Shown here: one piece after another, positions 34,491 through 45,551 of the stretch
Position numbering within the stretch: position 1 is the first letter of the stretch
Layout: every line of letters begins with the position of its first letter
Assembly (NCBI GenBank): GCA_036873755.1
Contig: JAVTVY010020558.1
Location: 1-64,000 of the forward strand
Length of the DNA stretch: 64,000 nt
Direction: 5' to 3'
DNA from: Hanleya hanleyi
Lineage: Eukaryota; Mollusca; Polyplacophora; Lepidopleurida; Hanleyidae
Position numbers and translations under genes: made by a program
Notes under the pieces: generated by a model
Told to the model about the DNA's origin: nothing
Databases searched by the model: none
The model's input: the letters and a program-made list of their open reading frames with translations, nothing else

Positions 34491-34548
34491 AGGGGGCGCC
34501 CCCTGTCGGAAGTAGTAGGAGGTCAATATCGGGGCGCCACCTGTCTTG
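34485..34548. repeat. 64-bp inverted repeat at the symmetry centre
   Basis: CAAGACAGGGGGCGCCCCCT at the left and GGGGCGCCACCTGTCTTG at the right are inverted. It lies where the leftward and rightward cassettes meet, so it may be a mini-MITE or the scar of the fusion. Confidence 0.65.
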
Positions 34549-34906
34549 TGACAACTTCTGGTTCCGGTCATGTGACAGTAAGCATGGAAAAACTCGGATA
34601 TAAGATGGGGACCCGGATGAAAAACCACAGTACCCGGATGGAAGACGGAGGAACGGCGGGAAAACCCCACTTGGAAACCCGGATGTTGACAAGATCCCGA
34701 ATGTAAAATCCACTGCCCACTCATACACACACACACACATATACACACACACACGCGCGCGCAATGCGGCTCAGTCGTACACCAGTACATCTCGGGCCTC
34801 GACTTGGGGTAGTTGAACTGAGTGTGCTAAAAATAGATCATCAGGTAGCGTGCTATAAACGGGAAGCGGCCTGGCCGTTTCATCAGACACTCTGTCAACC
34901 ACCAAG
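34549..34906 (+). promoter_or_regulatory. Promoter region of zinc-finger copy c
   Basis: CCGGATG words, (CA)n, CTCAGTCGTACACCAGTACA, and TATAAA at 34,854-34,859, 48 bp before the ATG. The block is shared with 36,240-36,545 and, inverted, 33,339-33,700. Confidence 0.6.
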
Positions 34907-35192
34907 ATGTTCACTTGTACCACGTGCTCGAAATCATTCACTCGTCTGCACGACTTGGGCCGCCATGAGGCTACCAAGCACGAAGGAACCGCCCGGTATA
35001 GCTGTACGATATGTACACTGTCGTTTCAGCGCCCGGATCATTTACAGCGTCACGAACGTTCAATTCATGGACCACCCAAGCGTCCATGCGAAGAATGTGG
35101 TCGGCTTTTCAAACTGACCAGTCAGTTGCTGCGACACCAACGCACACGACACCCTGTTCCGCAGCCACGTTTGCAGGAAGAGGAGACAGTAG
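34907..35192 (+). CDS. Three-finger C2H2 protein, copy c
   Basis: All three fingers are complete: CTTC...GRHEATKH, CTIC...RHERSIH, CEEC...RHQRTRH. A Pro/Gln-rich tail follows. The open frame continues to 35,224 only by reading into the 145-bp MITE inserted at 35,193, so the natural C-terminus is changed. Copy c has all metal ligands, unlike copy d, and a TATA box upstream; it is the copy most likely to be expressed. Confidence 0.6.
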
Positions 35193-35337
35193 GGTCGATA
35201 CTTGGTGTAAGAACGCATTGTTGAGGCTTTTGTTGAGACTTTTGTGCAGCTGAAAAGGGTCACGTCTAGACGCATTGTTGAGCTCAGACAGGCTATTGTA
35301 GGCTTTGTCTTGTGCGTTCTTACACCAAGTATAAACC
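35193..35337. mobile_element. 145-bp MITE with 8-bp TSD
   Basis: Ends GGTCGATACTTGGTGTAAGA and TCTTACACCAAGTATAAACC are inverted. Perfect direct repeats GACAGTAG flank it (35,185-35,192 and 35,338-35,345). Inserted between zinc-finger copy c and the downstream gene. Confidence 0.85.
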
Positions 35338-35443
35338 GACAGTAGGCATCAGTATCGAGACAGCGGGAACTCCCACCCATCGCACGAGGGCCGATGATGA
35401 TTATGTCGCCCTAATTTAACAGTCAAATTCAGACTTCAAGACC

Positions 35444-35975
35444 TTGGACCAGATTTTGTACGACGTGGAGGGCAAAGTACACTTCGTGGACGAACCCATA
35501 AATGTTCCTAGCGATCTGTTACACGAAGACCATCCAGTGAGTAACATCTATCGGCGCCATTGGCCCATGATTCGGCACTGCTTCTGCCGTCATCACCCTA
35601 TTCAAGATATCTACAATTTCCAGCTGACCGACCACGCCCGTCTAAGCAGCTACGTGGAAGCCATCTTCAACGATCAAACTACGGCCTTCAGGTTGAATCT
35701 GGCGTTTGGTTATGTGCTGCAGCATAAGTACACAGACCAAGCCCGATACTTTTACCCGAGCAGTAACATCCGGGTCTTTGACCAACCGTTTACCATCATT
35801 AACCGGGCGTCGCTAGAGACGATGCTGGAGGAACTGGACACCGTGGATCCCTTGGAATGGGCCCAATAACAACGCCCCAACACACAATGGGTCGTAGAGA
35901 GGATGCCCAATGTCACGTTTTTCGTTACCAAGCTGACCGTCCATCCCCATCGGCTGAATGCGTCACCCATGCACT
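35444..35975 (+). pseudogene. Polymerase-N-terminal-like protein, copy c
   Basis: Homologous to copy a from about NVPSDLL onward. The open stretch starts at a TTG and has no convincing ATG. A TAA interrupts at 35,867-35,869, in WAQ-QRPNTQW, and the final block (VERMPNVTFFVTKLT) continues in frame beyond. The 5' part was damaged when the MITE arrived or before. Confidence 0.65.
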
Positions 35976-36039
35976 GATGAATACCATAACATGTCGTACA
36001 TACTCTATATGTTTACATGCTGATCGTTGACGGCGTCAA

Positions 36040-36545
36040 CGCCAGGTGGTGGTGGTGGTGTGAGGATAATAAAACGTGTAAAACGCAATGTGCCTGTTGT
36101 TGTTTATGTCTCTTGGTTGTGTTTGTATTGAATGGGCCTGAGCATATTGATGCGATGAGAGGAAGTTTTCGGAGAGAACGTAATTCTACATTGTGCACGG
36201 ATGGATAGAAACACAAACAAATACTCACACACGCGCGCAATGCGGCTCATAAAAAACCCGGATGTAAACTGAGGACCCGGATGCAAAACCACAGTACCCG
36301 GATGGTAGACGGAGGAACGACGGGAACAACCCGCTTGGAAACCCGGATGTTGACAAGATCCCGGATGTAAAATCCACTGATCCCACACACACTCACGCGC
36401 AATACGGCTCAGTCGTACACCAGTACATCTCGGTCCTCGACTTGGGGGTAGTTGAACTGAGTGTGCTAAAAATAGATCACCAGCTAGCGTGCAAAAAAAG
36501 GAAAGCGGCCTGGCCGTTTCATCAGACACCCTGTCAACCACCAAG
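36040..36545 (+). promoter_or_regulatory. Spacer and promoter region of zinc-finger copy d
   Basis: CCAGGTGGTGGTGG run, AATAAAACG, then ACCCGGATG words and the shared block with CTCAGTCGTACACCAGTACA. At the position of the copy-c TATA box this copy reads GTGCAAAAAAAGG, so the box is lost. Confidence 0.5.
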
Positions 36546-36806
36546 ATGTTCACTTGCACAACAAGGCAGAAGCAGTTTCCTCGTCTAGACAATTTACGTC
36601 GCCACGAGACCGCCGCCCCCAACGGCGGACGGTATACTTGTATAACCTGCGCACGGTCATTTAATCGGGAGGATGCTTTACTGCGCCATGAACGTTCAAT
36701 TCATGGGTACCAATCTTCCATGCGGGGAATGTGGTCGGCTTCTCAAACCGACCAGTCATTTGCTGCGACACTAACGTTTGATTCATGCCCCGGCACCATG
36801 GCATGA
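36546..36806 (+). pseudogene. Three-finger C2H2 protein, copy d
   Basis: The first finger lacks one Cys (CTTR) and one His (TAAP replaces TAAH). The second is intact. The third is destroyed by a frameshift after RHERSIHG. Starts at ATG 36,546; an upstream ATG at 36,489 lies in promoter-like sequence. Confidence 0.65.
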
Positions 36807-36891
36807 CCGACAACTTCCCACTGAAGAGGAGCCGCGGAATGTCAGACCCAGTGGAGATTAGCCCGAGGAGACGAACGCCACTGGTGATGCG

Positions 36892-37452
36892 ATGACGGAG
36901 AGCCCGCCTATACCCACAGTTCAGAAGAGCCTGGATATCCAGCCGGACCCCAGCGTTAAGGTTTCGAGTCATACGGCTGACAACATCGAACATTTTCTGG
37001 ACGAGCCCATAAATGTTCCTAGCGATCTCTTACAGGACGTCCATCCAGTGAGTGACATCTCTCGGCGCCATTGGTCCATGATACGGCACTGTTTCAACCG
37101 TCATCGCCCTGTTCAAGATATCTACAATTTCCGACTGACCCACCTGGCCAGTGTACGTAGCTACGTGGAAGCCATCTTCAACGACAGAACTACGGCCTTC
37201 AATTGAATGTCGCTTTTGGGTACTCACGCCGCAAAGGGACGGACCAGTTACGGTATTATTATCCCAGCAATAATATCTATGTGTTTGACCAGCCGTTCAC
37301 TATTACCAATCGTGCGTCACTGGAGACGATGCTGGAGAAACCGTGGATCCCTTAGAATGGGCCCAACAACAACGCCCCAACACCAAGTGGACAGTGGAGA
37401 GGGTCACCAATGTTACGTTCTTCGTGGTTAAACTGATCAACCCCAAAGGCTG
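36892..37452 (+). pseudogene. Polymerase-N-terminal-like protein, copy d
   Basis: Closest to copy a (same MTES/MKER-PPIPTVQKSL start). The frame stops at TTCAATTGA (37,206), where copy a reads TTCAAATTG. It is shifted again near 37,340, then ends with VERVTNVTFFVVKLI-like sequence near 37,452. Confidence 0.7.
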
Positions 37453-37624
37453 AATGCGTCACCCGTGCACTGATGAATACCATAACATGCCGTACATACT
37501 CTATATGTATACATGCTGATCGTTGACTTGAGCTCAGTAAACACTTGTACCTAATGTGACGGCGCGTTAAATAATAAAACATGGTGTTTGATATTTCAAT
37601 TTGTTTTGCTGTGAACATACTAAA

Positions 37625-37690
37625 CATGCCCAGGGCGGCTCCCCCAGCCTGGGTATGATGTAACATTGGGGATAATAAACTGCATGAACA
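37625..37690 (+). terminator. Shared 3' module (right arm)
   Basis: GGCGGCTCCCCCAGCCTGGG, TGTAACATTGGGG, ATAATAAAC. Same block as at 4,445-4,510, and inverted at 29,345 and 52,455. Confidence 0.65.
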
Positions 37691-37734
37691 TTGCTGAACT
37701 TGTTGTTATTCACGACAACCGCTATTCGATTGTA

Positions 37735-38150
37735 TAACACAGAACATATATTGTATAATACATGACATATATGGTACAATACAGGATAGATATGGTATAA
37801 TACTGCACAGATTTGGTCTAATACAGGACAGATACTGTATAATACAGCAGATTTGGTATAATACAGCACAGATTTGTTATAATACAGGACAGATACTGTA
37901 TAATACAGGACAGATTTGGTATAATACAGGACATATATGGTACAATAGAGTACAAATATGGTACAATACAAGACAGATTTGGTATAATACAGGACAGATA
38001 TTGTTTAACACAGGGCAGATATGGTATAATCCAGCACAGATATGGTATAATTCAGGACAGATATGGTATAATACAGCACACATTTGGCATAATGCAGGAC
38101 AGATATGGTATAATACAGCAAAGATATGGTATAATGCATGACAGATATGG
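37735..38150 (+). repeat. Module A: 21-bp array (right)
   Basis: About 19 units of GATATGGTATAATACAGGACA. Mirror of 28,791-29,310. ORFs are repeat artefacts. Confidence 0.9.
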
Positions 38151-39867
38151 ATGGTCCATCTCTACACCAAATACCCTCCTTCACTGCCCCAAAATGCCCA
38201 CTTTCGCTACTACTCGTACTGATGACGTCACTAATGACGTCACAGATGCTGTGCACATCCCTCAAATCGTGGTCTCCACCACGAGAACTACAAGATGACA
38301 CCCCACACGACGCATTCGGACCATTAGTGGTCCATCTCTACACCAAAAACCTTCCTTCACTTCCCCAAAATGCCCACTTTCGCTACTACTCGTACTGATG
38401 ACGTCACTAATGACGTCACAGATGCTGTGTACATCCCTTAAATCGTGGTCTACACCCCAAGAGCTACAAAATGACACCCCACACGACACATTCGGACCAA
38501 GGATGGTCCATCTCTACCCCAAACACACCTCCACGCACCCCCCAAAATGACCACTTTATTTACTACACCCAACTGCGCATGCGTAGATTGACGCGACATG
38601 CACTAAAAAACACGCCATTCTGACTCTACCCCACAACAGCTTCACTTTTACACCTCCCTCGACCCATTTGGACCCATAGTGGTCCATCTCTACCCAAACA
38701 CACCCCCACGCACTCCCAAAATGCCTGCTGTCTATACTACTGCCAGACTGCGCATGCGCACATTATTGAAAACGGACGATACCTTAGTCCAGTCGGGTAC
38801 TCTTCCACGAGAGCTTCAAAATAAGACCTCATACGACACCATGGACCACTAGGGGCTCACCTAGACCCCAAAACGTCCACCCAGTATGGACTTATCCCCC
38901 TAAGCCAGTATGGGAGTATATGGGCCTATATACAGACCTACCCTGTACTTTCCCAAAAAAATCACCGCTGAGCTCCGAGACCCCTCCCATCGTGTTCTAC
39001 ATGGTGAGACGTGAACAACAAGACCAAACAACCGATATCGCAATGAACATGTGTGAATTTCCCAGTATGGATCTATACCCCCATAGCCAGTATGGGCCTA
39101 TATACAGACCTACGCGGTACTTTTCAAAACATTTCACCGCTTAGCTCCGGGACCCTTTCCATCGTGTTTTTCATGGCGAGACGTGAAAAACAAGACCAAA
39201 CAACCCATAGTAGAATCAAAAAAAAAAATGACAAACCCCCATACCCCATACAGGCATTTTCCCGTAAATTATATAATACAGGCCCCTATTGTAGAGGTAA
39301 AGTCCGTGTTCCGCTTTTTATATTTTCGGGGGACAAATCCTCAATTTACATACACCCACCCTGCCTCTCTCAGTAGGCCCTGATAAGCCAGGTGCCGATA
39401 TTCGCTCTATTGGATAGGGCTGATAGGCATTTTCCCCTATTTTAGGGGTAAAGTTCGTGTTCCACTTTTTTTATTTTCGGGGACAAATCCTCATTTTACA
39501 TGCACCCACCCATGCATCCAGACCCCGATAAGCCCGGGGGACCGATATTAGCCCTTTGGGACAGGGTTGATAGAGGTTTTCCTCTATTGTAGGGGTGAAG
39601 TCCGTGTTCTGCTTTTTATATTTTCGGGACAAATCCTAAATTTAAATACACCCACTCCACCACCCTTCCTCCCTCAGCAGGCCCCGATAAGCCAGGGACC
39701 GATATTAGCCCTTTGGGATAGGGTTTAAAGGGGTTTTCCCCTATTATAGGGGTAAAGTCCGTGTTCCGCTTTTTATATTTTCGAGACAAATCCTAAATTT
39801 ACATGCACCCATTCACGACCGGAGGAGCGTTTCACTTTGACACCTCACTCGACCGAATCAGTCCACC
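38151..39867 (+). repeat. Modules B, C, D, E (right)
   Basis: B 38,151-38,515: two copies with TGATGACGTCACTAATGACG. C 38,516-38,830: CTGCGCATGCG motifs. D 38,831-39,245: CAGTATGGACTTATCCCCC. E 39,246-39,867: four units with CCGTGTTCCGCTTTTTATAT. No conserved ORF. Confidence 0.85.
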
Positions 39868-40142
39868 AACGGCCCCTCTCGCCCCTGAAGATTGCCGAAC
39901 ATTCTAACGAAAACCCACCTATTTGGGACTACTTTCTGTCCGCAGAGGCAGACCGCATCACCGCCGGACCGCATCACCGCGGAGGAATACATGCCCCAAA
40001 GGTCAAGTGACGTCACCATGCCAACCACGTAACCTTTGCCGGAACTATAGTGCACCCAATGACCTTTGACCGCCCCACCTCCACGAAACCTCCACAGAGG
40101 TCAAAGGTTAATAAGTGTCAATTCGCACTTTGTATACTACTG
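39868..40142 (-). repeat. Right inner end of element 1
   Basis: Inverted partner of 22,691-22,960: TGGGACTACTTTCTGTCCGC, GACCGCATCACCGC repeated, ACCTTTGACC words, ending TTTGTATACTACTGACCGCT. Confidence 0.85.
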
Positions 40143-43100
40143 ACCGCTATTCAGATAGGTCAGACCACTATTTAGACCGGCACGTAAATGGTCATTCGTA
40201 GTAGCGCCCCCTAGCATCCGATGTAGGGACTGATGACTCCAACTTGTAGCCCATGAAATACTCTCTCATTATACCTATTTATAAGTTCGACGTGTATATA
40301 TTATTGTCTCTGGCGAGCTAGACCGCTATTCAGATATGCCAGACCGCTATTCAGACCTGTATGTAAACGGTTATTCGTAGTAGCGCCCCCTAGCGTCCGA
40401 CGTAGGGACTGAAGACTCCAACTTGTAGCCAATGAAATACCCTCTCATTATACCTATTTATAAGTTCGAAGTTTTTATATTATTGTCTCTGGCGATCTAG
40501 ACCGCTATTCAGATAGGTCAGACCGCTATTCAGACCGGCATGTAAACGGTCATTCGTAGTAGCGCCCCCTAGCGTCCGATGTAGGGACTGATGACCCCAT
40601 CTTTTAGCCGATGGCATGCTCTCTCGACATGCCTATTTTTAAGTTTCAACCATTTCAATTTTCGGCTCTGACAAGCCAGACCGCTATTCAGATAGGCCAG
40701 ACCGCTATTCAGATAGGTCAGACCGCTATTCAGACCGGCATGTAAACGGTCATTCGTAGTAGCGTCTCCTAGCGTCAGATGTAGGGACTGACGACTCCAT
40801 CTTTTAGCCGATGGCATGCTCTCTCGACATGCCTATTTTTAAGTTTCAAGCATTTCAATTTTCGGCTCTGACAAGCCCGACCGCTATTCAGATAGGCCAG
40901 ACCGCTATTCAGATAGGTCAGACCGCTATTCAGACCGGCATGTAAACGGTCATTCGTAGTAGCGCCCCCTAGCGTCCGATGTAGGGACTGATGACTCCAA
41001 CTTTTAGCCCATGAAATATTCTCTCATTATACCTATTTATAAGTTCGAAGTGTATATATTATTGTCTCTGGCGATCTAGACCGCTATTCAGACATGCCAG
41101 ACCGCTATTCAGACCGGCATGTAAACGTTCATTCGTAGTAGCGCCCCCTATCGTCTGATGTAGGGACTGAAGTCTCCAACTGGTGGCCAACGAAATACTC
41201 TCTCATTATACCTGTTTATAAGTTCGAAGTGTATGTATTATTGTCTCTGGCGATCTAGATCGCTATTCAGATATGCCAGACCACTATTCAGACCGGCATG
41301 TAAACGGTCATTCACAGTAGCGCCCCCTGGCGCTCGATAAAGGATCTGAAGACTCCATCTTTTAGCCGATGGCATGCTCTGTCGACATACCTATTTTTAA
41401 GTTCCAAGCATTTATATTTTCGGCTCTGACAAGCCAGACCGCTATTCAGATAGGCCAGACCGCTATTCAGATAGGTCAAACCGCTATTCAGAACGGCATG
41501 TAAATGGGCATTCGTAGTAGCGCCCCCTAGCGTCCGATGTAGGGACTGATAACTCCAACTTGTAGCCCATGAAATACTCTCTCATTATGCCTATTTATAA
41601 GTTCCAAGTGTTTATATTATTGTCTCTGGCGATCTAGACCGCTATTCAGATAGGACAGACCGCTATTCAGAACGACATGTAAACGGTCGTTCATAGTAGC
41701 GCCCCCTGGCGCCCGATAATGGAACTGAAGACTCCATCTTTTAGCCGATGGCATACTCTCTCGACATGGCTATTTTTAAGCTCCAAGCATTTAAATTTTC
41801 GGTTCTGACAAACTAGACCGCTATTCAGATAGGCCAGCCCGCTATTCAGATAGGTCAGACCGCTATTCAGACTGGCATGTAAATGGTCGTTCGTAGTAGC
41901 GCCCCTAGCGTCCGATGTAGGAACTGACGACTCCAACTTGTAGCCCATGAAATACTCTATCATTATACCTATTTATAAGTTCGAAGTGTATATATTATTG
42001 TCTCTGGTTACATAGACCGCTATTCAGATGCCAGACCGCTATTCAGACCGGCATGTAAACGGTCATTCGTAGTAGCACCCCTAGCATCCGATGTAGGGAC
42101 TGAAGACTCCAACTTGTAGCCAATGGAATACTCTCTCATTATATCTATTTATAAGTTCGAAGTGTTTATATTATTGTCTCTGGCGATCTAGACCGCTATT
42201 CAGATAGGACAGACCGCTATTCAGACCGACATGTAAAAGGTCATTCATAGTAGCGCCCCCCTGGCGCCCGATAAAGGAACTGAAGACTCCATCTTTTTCG
42301 GATGGCATGCTCTCTCGACATGCCTATTTTAAAGTTCCAAGCATTTATATTTTCGGCTCTGACAAGCTAGACCGCTATTCAGATAGGCCAGACCGCTATT
42401 CAGATAGGTCAGACCGCTATTCAGACCGGCATGTAAACGTCCATTCGTAGTAGCGTCCCCTAGCTCCCGATGTAGGGACTGATGACTCCAACTTGTAGCC
42501 CATGAAATACTCTCTCATCATACCTATTTATAAGTTCGAGGTGTATATATTATTGTCTCTGACGATAGACCGCTATTCAGACCGGCATGTAAACGGTCAT
42601 TCGTAGTAGCGCCTCCTATCGTCTGATGTGGGGACTGAAGTCTCCAACTGGTGGCCAATGAAATACTCTCTCATTATACCTATTTATAAGTTCGAAGTGT
42701 TTATGTTATTGTCTCTGGCGATCTAGATCGCTATTTAGATAGGACAGACCGCTATTCAGACCGACATGTAAACGGCCATTCCTAGTAGCGCCCCCTGGCG
42801 CCCGATAAAGGAACTGAAGACTCCATCTTTTAGACGATGGCATGCTCTCTCCACATGCCTATTTTTAAGTCCCAAGCATTTAAATTTTCGGCTCTGACAA
42901 GCTAGACCGCTATTCAGATAGGCCAGACCGCTATTCAGATAGGTCAGACCGCTATTTAGACCGACATGTAAATGGTCATTCATAGTAGCGCCCCCTGGCG
43001 CCCGATAAAGGAACTGAAGACTCCATCTTTTTCTGTTAAAGTTGCAAGCATTTATATTTTCGGCTCTGACAAGCTAGACCGCTATTCAGATAGGCCAGAC

Positions 43101-44540
43101 CGCTATTCAGATAGGTTAGACCGCTATTCAGACCGGCATGTAAACGTCCATTCGTAGTAGCGCCCCCTAGCGTCCGATGTAGGGACTGATGACTCCAACT
43201 TGTAGCCCATGAAATACTCTCTCATCATACCTATTTATAAGTTCGAGGTGTATATATTATTGTCTCTGGCGATCTAGACCGCTATTCAGACCGGCATGTA
43301 AACGGTCATTCGTAGTAGCGCCCCCTATCGTCTGATGTAGGGACTGAAGTCTCCAACTGGTGGCCAATGAAATACTCTCTCATTATACCTATTTATAAGT
43401 TCGAAGTGTTTATGTTATTGTCTCTGGCGATCTAGACCGCTATTCAGATAGGACAGACCGCTATTCAGACCGACATGTAAACGGTCATTCATAGTAGCGC
43501 CCCCTGGCGCCCGATAAAGGAACTGAAGACTTCGTCTTTTAGCCGATGGCATGCTCTCTCGGCATGCCTATTTTTAAGTTCCAATCATTTATATTTTCGG
43601 CTCTGACAAGCTAGACCGCTATTCAGATAGGCCAGACCGCTATTCAGATAGGTCAGACCGCTATTCAGACCGGCATGTAAACGGTCATTCGTAGTAGCGC
43701 CCCCTAGCGTCCGATGTAGGGACTGATGACTCCAACTTGTAGCCCATGAAATACTCTCTCATTATACCTATTTATAAGTTCGAAGTGTATATATTATTGT
43801 CTCTGGTTATCTAGACCGTTATACAGACATATGCCAGACCGCTATTCAGACCGGCATGTAAACGGTCATTCGTAGTAGCGCCCCCTAGCGTCCGATGTAG
43901 GGACTGAAGACTCCAACTGGTGGCCAATGAAATACTCTCTCATTATACCTATTTATAAGTTCGAAGTTTTTATGTTATTGTCTCTGGCGATCTAGACCGC
44001 TATTCAGATAGGACAGACCGCTATTCAGACCGACATGCAAACGGTCATTCCTAGTAGCGCCCCCTGGCGCTCGATAAAGGAACTGAAGACTCCATCTTTT
44101 AGCCGATGGCATGCTCTCTCGACATGCCTATTTCTAAGTTCCAAGCATTTATATTTTCGGCTCTGACAAGCTAGACCGCTATTCAGACAGGCCAGACCGC
44201 TATTCAGATAGGTCAGACCGCTATTCAGACCGGCATGTAAACGGTCATTCGTAGTAGCGCCCCCTAGCGTCCGATGTAGGGACTGAAGACTCCAACTTGT
44301 AGCCAATGAAGTACTCTCTCACTAGACCTATTTATAAGTTCGAGATGTTTATATTATTGTCTTTGTCGATCTAGACCGCTATTCAGGTAGGGCAGACCGC
44401 TATTCAGACCGACATGTAAACGGCCCCGTGGCGACCGATATGGTAACTGAAAACTCCATCTTCTAGCTCGTGATATACTCTCTGAACAGTCTGAGCATTT
44501 GTATTATCGGATCTAGCAGGGTAGACCGCTATTCAGATAG
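40143..44540 (-). repeat. Right terminal array, about 24 units of 160-200 bp
   Basis: Each unit has GACCGCTATTCAGATAGG words (two or three in tandem), TAGTAGCGCCCCCTAGCGTC and ATACTCTCTCATTATACCTA. Two unit types alternate (GATGTAGGGACTGATGAC and GATAAAGGAACTGAAGAC), so the array grew by higher-order duplication. Short minus-strand ORFs repeated here have no start or codon support. Confidence 0.9.
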
Positions 44541-44780
44541 GCCAGACCGCTATTCGGATAGCCAGAGACTCATAACAGCGCCCCTGGCAGCGCCCCCTGG
44601 CGTCGGATTTGGGATATGAATATGAAAACATATGAAGCAGGACTTTCTCTCTTACTATGCAGAGTTTGGAGTTCAAAATACTCATAATAAAGAAAATACA
44701 TATGTTTTTCTCCATGTCTGAGGAAATAATGACTGGTCCCCTCGAATAACGAACTGCGAACTGCGAACCGCGGTCTAACT
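44541..44780 (-). repeat. Right terminal segment of element 1
   Basis: Reverse complement of 21,038-21,270: GAGTTTGGAGTTCAAAATAC, GAGGAAATAATGACTGGTCC, GAACTGCGAACTGCGAACCG. The outermost ACGTTCGTA of the left ends is not preserved here. Confidence 0.85.
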
Positions 44781-44910
44781 TATATTATTTCGAACACAAA
44801 TGGGAAACATAATTTCCCTGTGAAAACTGCATGTACAGCATGTGAGAAAATCATATTGAGGTGAAAGAAGTCTTGTCAGTGTGTCTCGGATAACGAGTTA
44901 CAAACATGTA

Positions 44911-45242
44911 CAAGGAGCACAGCATAGAACATATCCCACTATTATATACAAGGAACACAGCATAGAACATATCCCACTATTATATACAAGGAACACAGCA
45001 TAGAACATATCCCACTACTATATACAAGGAACACAACATAGAACATATCCCACTATTATATACAAGGAACACAACATAGAACATATCCCACTATTATATA
45101 CAAGGAACACAGCATAGAACATATCCCACTATTATATACAAGGAACACAGCATAGAATATATCCCACTACTATATACAAGGAACACAGCATAGAACATAT
45201 CTCACTCCTATATACAAGGAACACAGCATAGAACATATCTCA
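44911..45242 (+). repeat. 38-bp minisatellite, 9 copies
   Basis: CAAGGAACACAGCATAGAAC recurs every 38 bp from 44,911 to 45,215. Confidence 0.9.
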
Positions 45243-45301
45243 ATATTTTCGTTATTTTGGGATTACGCTCTAGCATAGAACAGACTTTAGTGCTGAAAAT
45301 T

Positions 45302-45390
45302 GGTCGAGTCCCGCGCGGGATTCGAACCTGTGACACCAAGAGCGAGTCGGCATGTCGGCGATCTGAACCACTCGGCCAACTGCCCTCCCA
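45302..45390 (-). repeat. tRNA-like repeat (minus)
   Basis: The minus strand carries an A-box-like TTGGCCGAGTGGTT and a B-box GGTTCGAATCC at about the right spacing for RNA polymerase III. The acceptor and T stems pair badly, so I call a tRNA-derived repeat rather than a working tRNA-Ser/Leu-type gene. Inverted partner at 45,552-45,651. Confidence 0.5.
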
Positions 45391-45551
45391 CAATAATAGG
45401 AGGTAGCAGACCGGTGGTCTTGAAAGCGAGCATACAGTACCCCTCTGATGGCCGTTATGACACAGCTCCCATAGTTGAATACATGGGAAGATATATTTTT
45501 GTCATTTACAAAGTGATGGTATAACAGTATTTTCGTTATAATCCTATTTTG

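Larger units (their letters stand above)
21028..44780. mobile_element. Element 1: 23.7-kb giant mirror-image element
   Basis: Left end ACGTTCGTAAAGTTAGACCG; right end ...CGAACCGCGGTCTAACT, which matches the left from AGTTAGACC inward for at least 54 bp without mismatch in the 11,680 copy. From each end inward come a roughly 190-bp tandem array, a 270-bp inner end, modules E-D-C-B-A, a polyadenylation module, and cassettes of a C2H2 gene plus a polymerase-N-terminus-like gene, directed toward the nearer end. The arms meet near 34.5 kb. Penelope-like insertions occupy 22,979-27,290 and 30,545-33,313. It resembles a decayed, rearranged Polinton/virus-like element. No integrase or catalytic polymerase domain was found. 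Confidence 0.75.

Noticed and set aside
34860..34900. CTGATGA followed by a GC stem on the minus strand, resembling a hammerhead core (also at 30,510 and 36,510)
   Set aside because: No GAAA after the stem and no matching third stem; it is better explained as the leader of the zinc-finger genes.
41691..44306. Recurring 75-93 codon minus-strand ORFs in the right terminal array
   Set aside because: They follow the 190-bp unit, are broken in most units and are absent from the left array.
40143..44540. CRISPR-like array of regular repeats
   Set aside because: Spacers are themselves repeated, unit length is about 190 bp, and the context is eukaryotic; this is a terminal satellite array.
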